DNA of 9,358 nucleotides from Rhodospirillales bacterium (lineage in GTDB: Bacteria; Pseudomonadota; Alphaproteobacteria; Acetobacterales; Acetobacteraceae): the NCBI GenBank assembly GCA_015654825.1, contig JAATGE010000281.1, positions 1-9,358 on the forward strand. The letters are read 5' to 3'. A program made the translations under genes and the position numbers. Below, piece by piece: positions 1 to 5,617 of this stretch (position 1 is its first letter; each line of letters opens with the position of its first letter). The notes beneath the pieces are model-generated. The model saw only the letters and a program-made list of their open reading frames with translations. It did no database searches and was not told where the DNA came from.

Positions 1-253
1 AATCGGCGGCTTTGCAAGGGTTCTCCCAGACACAGCTCATGCTCCCGGTGGACGGCATGAGACACAGCGAATCGGAAACCACGTGACCGCGGCAAGCCAC
101 CCGGCTCAACCATCAGTGAAATGAGGGGAGGGCTGAGGCCGTAGGCCCCAGCGGGTCCAGGGCAGAGCCCTGGCCTTCCCATTCTTGCTTAACTCAGCGC
201 CCGAAGCCCCAGACCCCATTTTCGGTTGGGATAAAGGTTGCTTGTCCGGGAAC
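1..253. other. Left edge, no convincing gene
   Basis: I see no convincing coding region here. The stretch holds a 7-bp perfect inverted repeat, CTCATGC at 36-42 and GCATGAG at 55-61, with a 12-nt loop and no T tract on either side. It also holds one copy of the GC-rich hairpin repeat annotated separately. A short minus-strand reading frame could start near 59 and run off the left edge, but it has no visible ribosome binding site and is too short to judge. The region lies downstream of the repressor gene, so it probably carries that gene's 3' untranslated end and transcription stop. Confidence 0.4.
137..173. repeat. GC-rich paired hairpin repeat, copy 1
   Basis: Two hairpins lie side by side: GGCC-GTA-GGCC (137-147) and CCAGGGC-AGA-GCCCTGG (157-173). 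The same two modules recur at 1707-1721 and 1856-1876, and a related single hairpin occurs at 6058-6072. From memory this matches an intergenic repeat family common in Acetobacteraceae. This copy sits just beyond the 3' end of the minus-strand repressor gene, so it may stop or stabilise that transcript; this role is inferred. Confidence 0.6.
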
Positions 254-625
254 CTACAGGTCCTTCCGGTCACGCTCGCCCTCACGTGGCTCCGCCAACT
301 TACGCGCGGTGCGCAACAGGAAGGCGCGATCTTCCGCATCGCAGGCGCGGTAGAGGCGCATCATCGCGAGTTCGTCCCCGGTCAATCCCGAGGGAGGGCG
401 CTCGCCTTCGAGCAGAAACTCGACGTTGGCGCCGAGCGCGGCCGCGATGCGGCTTATGTTGCCGCGCAACTGGCCTGCACGGTCGGTCTCCCACTGCGCT
501 ACAGCACTGCGGCTGACGCCGCATGCGATAGCCAATTGTTCCTGCGTGAGCCCGCCAGCGCGGCGTAGGTCACGAATTCGGGTGCCGACCGTTTCAGGCG
601 GCGGTGCGGGTGGTGATCTTCTCAT
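254..625 (-). CDS. XRE-family phage repressor (CI-like, no protease domain)
   Basis: A 123-residue DNA-binding protein that probably maintains lysogeny by repressing the divergent early promoter. Residues about 15-74 form a Cro/CI-type helix-turn-helix: an RIRDLRRAGGLTQEQLA scaffold, the recognition helix around GVSRSAVAQWE, and ALGANVEFLLEG closing the domain. The loop after the tryptophan helix is slightly unusual (DRAGQLRGN). The C-terminal part (80-123) is short, helical and charged, and has no S24/LexA peptidase domain, so RecA-stimulated self-cleavage is not expected. I chose the ATG at 625 over an upstream TTG at 655 because the extra ten residues look unlike the family and would run into the operator. 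There is no good Shine-Dalgarno; a possible -10 (GATAAT, minus strand, 647-642) would give a very short leader, as for lambda cI made from PRM. The gene is divergent from 726-1022. Confidence 0.85.
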   Translation of the reverse strand: MRRSPPAPPPETVGTRIRDLRRAGGLTQEQLAIACGVSRSAVAQWETDRAGQLRGNISRIAAALGANVEFLLEGERPPSGLTGDELAMMRLYRACDAEDRAFLLRTARKLAEPREGERDRKDL

Positions 626-648
626 AGGGATAGCGTGCGGGATTATCT

Positions 649-700
649 CTAACAACGCCAGTTATTATTGTTGACATATCGGTGTTAGTGGTACTACCAT
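649..700 (+). promoter_or_regulatory. Divergent early promoter and operator region
   Basis: A plus-strand promoter is visible: -35 TTGACA (671-676), an 18-bp spacer, and -10 TACCAT (695-700, four of six matches). It precedes the GGAGG ribosome binding site (714-718) of the gene at 726. The region is unusually AT-rich and carries overlapping inverted repeats: TAACAAC-GCCA-GTTATTA (650-667, one mismatch), AACAA/TTGTT (651-655 and 668-672), and CTAACA/TGTTAG (649-654 and 683-688). These overlap or abut the -35 and are the natural candidates for repressor operators. A weak opposite-strand -10 (642-647) could serve the repressor. The promoter is fairly clear; exact operator boundaries are inferred. 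Confidence 0.65.
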
Positions 701-725
701 CCTTGCCGATGCTGGAGGCAGCGAA

Positions 726-1022
726 ATGCGGGCGCGGGTGGTTTGGACGGCGGACCTCGATGGACAAATGCGAGCGCTAAGGATGGCTGGCCTGACCTGG
801 GACGCCGTGGCGCTGGATATGGGTCTCGGCCGCAATACGGTCCTTGAGCGTGGTCGGCGGATCGGCGCCAGGCGGCCCCGGCCACAGCAGCAACCAATCG
901 CGATGGCTGAGGAGGCAGCGGATAGGCCGACCCGACCGCCCGGCCATCCTGACACTTGGGGCCTGATCACCGCGGGAACTGTGCTGCAGGGGGCCCCCTA
1001 CCCGTTTCCGGTGTTTTTATAA
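726..1022 (+). CDS. Small early HTH protein, GcrA-like N-terminus
   Basis: A 98-residue protein in the position of a Cro-like or early activator gene. Residues about 7-48 read WTADLDGQMRALRMAGLTWD, followed by a segment ending in GRNTVLERGRRIG. This resembles the N-terminal helix-turn-helix of GcrA-type regulators (a W-T-x-E/D start, then G-x-T/S-W, an aliphatic-rich helix, and R-x-x-R-x-G). Residues 50-75 are a proline/arginine-rich linker, and the C-terminus carries a tryptophan and PYPFP motif. The start is strong: GGAGG at 714-718 is seven bases before the ATG. Its TAA stop (1020-1022) overlaps the AAGGAG ribosome binding site of the next gene, so the two are co-transcribed and perhaps coupled. 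GcrA in alphaproteobacteria works with sigma-70 and methylated DNA; whether this short protein does is unknown. Confidence 0.7.
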   Translation: MRARVVWTADLDGQMRALRMAGLTWDAVALDMGLGRNTVLERGRRIGARRPRPQQQPIAMAEEAADRPTRPPGHPDTWGLITAGTVLQGAPYPFPVFL

Positions 1023-1034
1023 GGAGAACAAATC

Positions 1035-1514
1035 ATGAATACCGTACCAGCGCAGCCCTACCGGGTGGACCTGAGTCCCGACACGGTGGATGGGCCATTT
1101 GTGATCTATCGTCTTGAAGAAGCAGGGACCACGCTGCTGGCGTTACCCGGAGGCGGCTACTCGCCGCGGCTTCGCATGGCGCATCTGGATGTAGTGCATA
1201 CGGCGGCGGAGATGTACGGCTGGGAGGGCGGACGCATCAGGCCGGCTACTCCGACTGCGGAACGTATTTCGAGAATGGATGAGGCGCTTGGGTGGATCAC
1301 CCTGATCCCGAAGAACCGTTATGTTCTGCGGCGGATCGTCGGGGCTCGCAGCCTGGTCAGCCCGGTGACCGAGCGTCATTTGTATTCGTGGCGACGGCTG
1401 GGGACGGTACTGGGTGCGGATCACAAGGCGGTGCAACGCTGGCACGCACAGGGGATCGATATGATTGTTGCCGCGGTGGGGGCGTTGCGACGTGGGTGCA
1501 AGACGCCAACCTGA
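1035..1514 (+). CDS. DUF6362-like phage protein with HTH region
   Basis: A 159-residue soluble protein that I recognise as resembling the DUF6362 family of alphaproteobacterial phages and prophages. Conserved-looking blocks are RLEEAGTTLLALP (26-38), RISRMDEALGWI (78-89), YVLRRIVGARSLVSPVTERH (96-115), and SWRRLGTVLGADHKAVQRWH (118-137). The last block reads like a helix-turn-helix (R-R-L-G, then L-G-x-x-H-K-A-V-x-R-W). The start ATG at 1035 has an excellent AAGGAG site at 1021-1026. It forms a two-gene early operon with 726-1022. From memory, relatives often lie just upstream of large terminase genes, so a small-terminase or late-regulator role is possible but unproven; here an island of about 1.3 kb separates it from TerL. 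The N-terminal 20 residues are probably variable. Family call moderately sure, function unknown. Confidence 0.75.
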   Translation: MNTVPAQPYRVDLSPDTVDGPFVIYRLEEAGTTLLALPGGGYSPRLRMAHLDVVHTAAEMYGWEGGRIRPATPTAERISRMDEALGWITLIPKNRYVLRRIVGARSLVSPVTERHLYSWRRLGTVLGADHKAVQRWHAQGIDMIVAAVGALRRGCKTPT

Positions 1515-1680
1515 ACGGTATACCGAGTTACGTAATGATCGGCTCTCGAGGCGAGGCCGCGGCGTCACCGTTCCCGCGAACGGGCCCATCAGCGCCAACA
1601 TAAGGAATTCGGGGCTGTGGCAACAGGAAGCTGAAAGTTCGACCCAAAAACTGAAGGCCAGGGCTCGGCCCAGTACCTGT

Positions 1681-1721
1681 CACGCCGGAGGCGTGCTGCG
1701 CGCGGCGGGGCCGTAGGCCCC
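1681..1721. repeat. Tandem GC hairpins (repeat copy 2, left module)
   Basis: CACGCC-GGA-GGCGTG (1681-1695, 6-bp stem, 3-nt loop) is followed by GGGGCC-GTA-GGCCCC (1707-1721, 6-bp stem, GTA loop). The second hairpin has the same GTA loop as the 137-147 copy. They lie 167-207 bases beyond the stop codon of the DUF6362-like gene and may form its terminator. Confidence 0.55.
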
Positions 1722-1855
1722 GGACCACCCAGTCTATCTGTTCCGCGCCAGGCATTGACGACGAGCCGATAGGCCAGAGCAACAGATCTGCGGTACTCGT
1801 ACAGAAGACTCCCGCCGCGCAGCGCGTACGACAGCGGCGGCACGCCGTCGGGGGT

Positions 1856-1876
1856 CCAGGGGGCAGAGCCCCTTGG
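1856..1876. repeat. GC hairpin (repeat copy 2, right module)
   Basis: CCAGGGGGC-AGA-GCCCCTTGG, one imperfect pair in the stem. It has the same AGA loop and flanking CCA/TGG as the 157-173 copy, and it is likewise preceded by GGGT. In copy 1 the GTA and AGA modules are adjacent; here they are separated by about 134 bases. Confidence 0.55.
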
Positions 1877-2043
1877 TCGGCGAAGTCACCAAAAATCAAC
1901 TCATCGATTTCGTTCCATAATCCTTTTCTTCGCGTGTGCGGGGGAGGCCCCTGGCCTCTCGCGATAGCTTATTCTTCCGCCTGCCCGCGCTGTTCCAACC
2001 GCGCTTGGTTTCGATCGTGCAAAATCGGCGACCGGCGGAGCCA

Positions 2044-2406
2044 CTAGTGAGGTGCGGAGAGGGTGACTGCGTAGCGACAGCGAGGAGTGATGTAAGTGCC
2101 GGTGACCTGATCCCCGATCAGGCGGCCGGTGAAACTCTGGCGATAGGGGGTATGATCCATGCCGTTGGCAATGGCATCTGCCTGCATGGTGCCGTCGGCC
2201 GCCAGGCTGCCATCCAGGGTGATGACGCCTTCTCGCGGCGTGAAATGGACGTGGGTGTCGGTGAGCGTCAGCCAGGCACGACTGGGCGGATCGCAGGCGC
2301 CCCCCTGCGGCTGCAGCGTCCCGGTAAAGTGGTCCGGCCGGCTGGCCGCGCATCCGACAGCTACCGCGGCAACCACTGCGGAACGCAAGGCATGGGCGTA
2401 AAACAT
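2044..2406 (-). CDS. Small putative lipoprotein (moron or host cargo)
   Basis: A 120-residue predicted envelope protein of unknown function on the strand opposite to the late genes. From the ATG at 2406 it has a short N-terminus with an arginine, a hydrophobic run (AVVAAVAVG, residues 10-18), and Cys19 in a lipobox-like A-V-G-C context, so export and lipidation are likely. The mature part is rich in short beta-type segments (LTLTDTHVHFTP, GVITLDGSL, FTGRLIGDQVTGTYIT) and has two cysteines (CDPP and PRCRY) that could form a disulfide. It resembles small chromosomal lipoproteins of Acetobacteraceae, from memory. An alternative ATG at 2466 adds 20 residues ahead of the signal and is less likely. 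No strong Shine-Dalgarno is seen. Opposite orientation and position between phage early and late genes suggest a moron expressed in the lysogen. Confidence 0.65.
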   Translation of the reverse strand: MFYAHALRSAVVAAVAVGCAASRPDHFTGTLQPQGGACDPPSRAWLTLTDTHVHFTPREGVITLDGSLAADGTMQADAIANGMDHTPYRQSFTGRLIGDQVTGTYITPRCRYAVTLSAPH

Positions 2407-2410
2407 GCCC

Positions 2411-2424
2411 ACGCGCAAGCGCGT
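2411..2424. promoter_or_regulatory. Palindrome just upstream of the lipoprotein start
   Basis: ACGCGC-AA-GCGCGT is a perfect inverted repeat ending four bases before the lipoprotein ATG (2406-2404, minus strand). In DNA it could be a protein binding site; in RNA it would form a hairpin over the place where the ribosome binding site should be. That might explain why no Shine-Dalgarno is visible. Confidence 0.35.
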
Positions 2425-2430
2425 ATAGGA

Positions 2431-2436
2431 TATAAT
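2431..2436 (+). promoter_or_regulatory. Possible -10 box toward the late operon
   Basis: A perfect TATAAT on the plus strand in an AT-rich stretch between the divergent lipoprotein gene and the late operon. No TTGACA-like -35 lies 16-18 bases upstream, so it may need an activator or be fortuitous. The same AT-rich stretch (to about 2456) presumably also holds the minus-strand promoter of the lipoprotein gene. Confidence 0.25.
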
Positions 2437-2498
2437 GTCTGACAACAGAATTTTTTCCTTGCCCATCAACCCCAACTTTTGTTAGAACTTGCCCCACG

Positions 2499-2804
2499 AT
2501 GGCGGCTTGTGCGCAGGTGACGCAAGGCTTCCCCGGCGTCTCGGACCGGGAGCCTCGGGCCAGTGTTTGGGCGCACAGCTTTGCCGCCGACCGTTGCCGC
2601 ATCCGATCCGGGCGCGTGGCGCCGCCACCGCTTCGGTTGGCCAATGCATCGCGTGCCGATGCCTATCGATGGATTGGTGCGGGTCAGTATGCGCCGTTCG
2701 AGCAGAATGATTTGGAAGATAGCGGCAGCATCTCAAGGCCGCCGCGCCGCATGTGCATTGCAGAGCGGCGCGCAGCGCGGCGGAGAGCGGTATTGGGCCG
2801 ATGA
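2499..2804 (+). CDS. Doubtful ORF in the small-terminase position
   Basis: A 101-residue frame with no family I recognise. GC-rich third positions are compatible with coding, and the segment ADAYRWIGAGQYAPFEQNDL (residues 53-72) looks protein-like. The first 45 residues and the arginine-rich end (RRMCIAERRAARRR) look like non-coding translation. No Shine-Dalgarno precedes the ATG at 2499. Its TGA (2802-2804) lies 12 bases before the TTG start of TerL and overlaps an out-of-frame ATG (2801). A small terminase usually sits directly before TerL, so this could be that gene, a decayed or frameshifted version of it, or nothing. It is listed because the slot would otherwise be empty. Confidence 0.25.
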   Translation: MAACAQVTQGFPGVSDREPRASVWAHSFAADRCRIRSGRVAPPPLRLANASRADAYRWIGAGQYAPFEQNDLEDSGSISRPPRRMCIAERRAARRRAVLGR

Positions 2805-2816
2805 GGGACGCGGAGC

Positions 2817-4211
2817 TTGTCGAGATGCACAAGCCCGTGCCTGGACGAGCAAACACTGCGGCAGAAAATAAACGGCACCCTGACGAACTGGGCGGGATTT
2901 GCCATGTCGCTTCAGGGCCTTGCCCCGGCGGCACATCATTTCGCGATGATCGCGGACCTGGAGCGGCTGGCACGGGGCGATATACGCCGGCTAATGCTGC
3001 TGATGCCCCCGGGCTCGGCGAAAAGTACCTATGCGAGCCTACTGTTTCCGGCCTGGTGGATGGCCCGCAACCCGGCCTGCGCAGTGATTGCGGCGAGCCA
3101 TACGGCAAGCCTGGCAGAACATTTCGGCCGCGGCGTGCGTACGCTGTTGGCCGAGCACGCACCGCGGCTGGGTGTCGCGATGCAACCGGATGCCCGCGCC
3201 GCCGGCCGGTTCATGACGAACCAGGGCGGCGCGTATTTTGCCGTCGGAGTGCACGGTGCGGTGACCGGACGACGTGCCGATCTGGCGCTGATTGACGACC
3301 CGGTGAGTTCGGTCGTGGACGCCGAGAGCGGGCGTGCGCGTGAGCAGTTGTGGAACTGGTTCCGGTCCGAGTTGGTGACCAGGCTGAAGCCGAACGGCCG
3401 CATGGTGCTGGTGATGACGCGCTGGCATCCTGACGATCTCGCCGGCCGGCTGATGGAACAAGGCGGATGGTCCGTCCTGCAGTTGCCTGCATTGGCAGAG
3501 GGCGGCGATCCGTTGGGGCGCGATCCAGGCGCGGCGCTTTGGCCCGAGTGGGAGAATCGCGAAGCTTTGTTGGCGAAGCGCTCGATACTGGGCGAGCGCG
3601 CGTTCGCGACTTTGTTCCAGCAGGCGCCGTTGCATGGAACGGGCGGTGTGTTCAATATCACCCGCCTGCACATGATCGACCAGGCACCTGTGGGTACGGC
3701 GGTGCGAGCGTGGGATCTGGCGGGCGGCGGCGATGTCGCACGCAATCCCGACTGGACCGTCGGACTTCGCTTGCTGCGCGATGTGGACGGCCGTTTTGTC
3801 GTGGAAGACGTGAGACGGCTACGCGCCGATACCAAAACGGTTTCTGGCCTCATCCGCCATGTCGCGGAGGTTGACGGTGCCGCTGTGGCGATTGGGCTGC
3901 CGCAGGACCCGGGGCAAGCCGGCCTGTTTCAGGTCGCGGCGCTGACCAGTCTGCTGGCCGGCTTTCGGGTGGAGTGCAGCCCGGAAATCAATTCAAAGGT
4001 TGAGCGAGCCAAGCATGTGGCCTCCCAGGTCGCGGCGGGAAACGTGAGCGTGCTGCGCGCGCCGTGGACACGGGCATTCCTCGATGAACTCGAGCTGTTT
4101 CCGTGCGGCGAGAAGGACGACCAGGTGGATGCGTTCGCACGGGCGTTCACGATGTTGGCACCAACGGCACAACCAGCGCGCTTCAAGGATTTGTCGGTAT
4201 TCGCACGGTAG
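2817..4211 (+). CDS. terL: Phage terminase large subunit
   Basis: A 464-residue packaging motor: ATPase plus headful/cos nuclease, which docks on the portal and pumps DNA into the prohead. Numbering from the TTG at 2817, the N-terminal ATPase has Walker A in MPPGSAKST (63-71, Lys69), Walker B in ADLALIDDP (154-162, Asp160/Asp161), and a coupling motif LVMTRWHPDD (198-207). The C-terminal RNase H-like nuclease follows, with acidic residues in RAWDLAGG (Asp300), PQDPGQAG (Asp364) and EKDDQVDAF (Asp434, Asp435, Asp438). The length is normal. The TTG start has GAGGG at 2803-2807, nine bases upstream; an ATG at 2904 would cut into the conserved adenine-binding region before AAHH, so the upstream start is preferred. 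The N-terminal 20 residues look poorly conserved. Its stop (TAG, 4209-4211) overlaps the portal ribosome binding site. Confidence 0.95.
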   Translation: MSRCTSPCLDEQTLRQKINGTLTNWAGFAMSLQGLAPAAHHFAMIADLERLARGDIRRLMLLMPPGSAKSTYASLLFPAWWMARNPACAVIAASHTASLAEHFGRGVRTLLAEHAPRLGVAMQPDARAAGRFMTNQGGAYFAVGVHGAVTGRRADLALIDDPVSSVVDAESGRAREQLWNWFRSELVTRLKPNGRMVLVMTRWHPDDLAGRLMEQGGWSVLQLPALAEGGDPLGRDPGAALWPEWENREALLAKRSILGERAFATLFQQAPLHGTGGVFNITRLHMIDQAPVGTAVRAWDLAGGGDVARNPDWTVGLRLLRDVDGRFVVEDVRRLRADTKTVSGLIRHVAEVDGAAVAIGLPQDPGQAGLFQVAALTSLLAGFRVECSPEINSKVERAKHVASQVAAGNVSVLRAPWTRAFLDELELFPCGEKDDQVDAFARAFTMLAPTAQPARFKDLSVFAR

Positions 4212-4220
4212 GAGACCGAC

Positions 4221-5615
4221 TTGTTTGGAACGATCTGCGAACTTATTCCGTGGGATCCGGATTACCCGGAGCGCACCCGCCGGCTTGATGTGTTGCGGCG
4301 CGTGCTGGACGGAACCCTGTACGACGTGCTGCCGTTCGAATTTCATCAGGAGCGTACGGCCGGCGACGAATACATTCCCCTGCGGAAGCGCCGGCCCTCG
4401 GTACGATACGGTCTGCCGCGCATCGTGGTGGAGGACAGTGTCGCACTTCTGTTCAGCGAAGGCCATTTTCCTACCCTGGACTCGACAGACCCGGAAGTGC
4501 GCGCGACTGCCTTGCGGCTGACGAAGGCCAGCCGATTGAACGCGGTCATGACCGAAGCGGCGCTGCGGGGCAGCGTGGGCTCGGTTGCCATTTTGATGCG
4601 AGTTTTGCGCGGCCGAATATTTCTCGCCGTGCTGGACTCGCTCTATCTGACCCCGGAATGGGAGCCGGACGCGCCCGATACGCTGCACAGCGTTACGGAA
4701 CGCTATAAGGTGACCGGCAGTTCGCTGGCCGCACAGGGCTTTCACATCCCCGATCCAGGCGCCACCTATTGGTTCGCTCGACAATGGAATGCCGAGTGGG
4801 AGACCTGGTTCGAACCGGTGGAGGCGGGGCGCGCCATCCCTGCGGAAATAGATCACGAACGCAGCGTGCGCCACGGACTGGGCTTTGTGCCGCTGACGTG
4901 GATCAAGAACCTACCGGGGGGCGCCGGCGTCGACGGCGCATGCACGTTCCGATCCGCGATCGAAACCTCAGTGGAAATCGATTACCAACTGAGCCAGGCC
5001 GGGCGGGGCCTGAAATATAGCAGTGACCCAACCTTGCTGATCCGCGAGCCGGCGGGATTGGATAGCTCGATGGTGCGCGGTGCCGCGAATGCGCTGGTGC
5101 TGAGCGAAAAAGGGGATGCCAAGCTGCTGGAGATCGGCGGCACGGCGAGCCAAGCCGTAATAGAATATGTGCGCACATTGCGCGAGCTGGCGCTGGAAAG
5201 CGTGCACGGCAACAGGGTTGACGCGAGCCGGCTGACAACGCCGGCCAGTGGACGCGCGCTGGAGCTGATAGACCAGGGATTGCTGTGGCTGGCTGACAAT
5301 CTTCGGATCAGCTACGGCGACCAGGGCCTGCTCGCGGTCGTGCGCATGATGCTGCGCGCCGCGGCAATCTATCCGTTGCAAATCGACGGACAAACATTGC
5401 CGGCATTGCCAGCGCATGCGTCATTGAACCTGCGCTGGCCCGCCTGGTACTCGCCCGACTCGCTGGACCGTCAACGCGATGCAGCAACGGTCGTCACCCT
5501 GGTCCGCGCCGGGCAGATGTCGCGCGAAACCGGATTGCAGGTCCTCGCGCCAAGCTACGATATCGAGGACGTCCGTGCTGAACTGGCTCGCATCGACGCA
5601 GAGAGGACCGCATAA
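4221..5615 (+). CDS. Phage portal protein (SPP1 gp6-like)
   Basis: A 464-residue protein that should form the dodecameric ring at one capsid vertex through which TerL drives DNA. It resembles the SPP1 gp6-like portal family in length and layout: an N-terminal wing (1-220) with an alpha/beta core around RLNAVMTEAALRGSVGSVAI (105-124), the motif FVPLTWIKNLPG (222-233), a segment of the stem/clip type ending in SSMVRGAAN (282-290), and GDAKLLEIGG (298-307) leading into the long crown-side helices (310-383). A C-terminal tail (410-464) is charged and helical. The start is TTG at 4221, with GGAGA at 4211-4215 six bases ahead; no ATG lies in a better position. It is nine bases after TerL and two bases before the scaffold gene, so the three are one transcription unit. 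Confidence 0.9.
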   Translation: MFGTICELIPWDPDYPERTRRLDVLRRVLDGTLYDVLPFEFHQERTAGDEYIPLRKRRPSVRYGLPRIVVEDSVALLFSEGHFPTLDSTDPEVRATALRLTKASRLNAVMTEAALRGSVGSVAILMRVLRGRIFLAVLDSLYLTPEWEPDAPDTLHSVTERYKVTGSSLAAQGFHIPDPGATYWFARQWNAEWETWFEPVEAGRAIPAEIDHERSVRHGLGFVPLTWIKNLPGGAGVDGACTFRSAIETSVEIDYQLSQAGRGLKYSSDPTLLIREPAGLDSSMVRGAANALVLSEKGDAKLLEIGGTASQAVIEYVRTLRELALESVHGNRVDASRLTTPASGRALELIDQGLLWLADNLRISYGDQGLLAVVRMMLRAAAIYPLQIDGQTLPALPAHASLNLRWPAWYSPDSLDRQRDAATVVTLVRAGQMSRETGLQVLAPSYDIEDVRAELARIDAERTA

Positions 5616-5617
5616 GC

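Larger units (their letters stand above)
1515..2043. other. Repeat-rich convergent intergenic region
   Basis: About 530 bases lie between the 3' ends of the early operon (plus strand) and the lipoprotein gene (minus strand), with no gene I can support. The ORFs here (for example minus 1528-1899) consist of translated hairpin repeats. It holds a CACGCC-GGA-GGCGTG hairpin (1681-1695), GGGGCC-GTA-GGCCCC (1707-1721), and an imperfect CCAGGGGGC-AGA-GCCCCTTGG hairpin (1856-1876). The convergent position suits bidirectional transcription stops, although no long T tract follows any of them. The 1725-1848 stretch may be a remnant or an inserted small element. Confidence 0.5.

Noticed and set aside
1..59. 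Possible start of a minus-strand gene running off the left edge (frame beginning MPSTGSMSCVWENP)
   Set aside because: Under 20 codons are visible, there is no ribosome binding site, and the start lies in a hairpin; there is not enough to support a gene.
185..568. Plus-strand ORF of 127 aa
   Set aside because: It is antisense to the clear XRE-family repressor.
1528..1899. Minus-strand ORF of 123 aa in the repeat region
   Set aside because: Much of it is translated hairpin repeat, and it has no ribosome binding site.
1901..2644. Minus-strand ORF of 247 aa overlapping the lipoprotein in another frame
   Set aside because: Its His/Arg/Gly-rich composition looks like shadow translation. The shorter frame has a signal peptide, lipobox-like cysteine and regular beta segments.
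3029..3853. Long minus-strand ORF (274 aa) and overlapping shorter ones inside the TerL region
   Set aside because: They lie antisense to a terminase with all catalytic motifs intact. The product is Arg/Ser/Pro-rich low-complexity translation typical of GC-rich shadow frames.
3993..4874. Minus-strand ORF of 293 aa across the TerL/portal junction
   Set aside because: It is antisense to two well-supported genes and has no recognisable domain.
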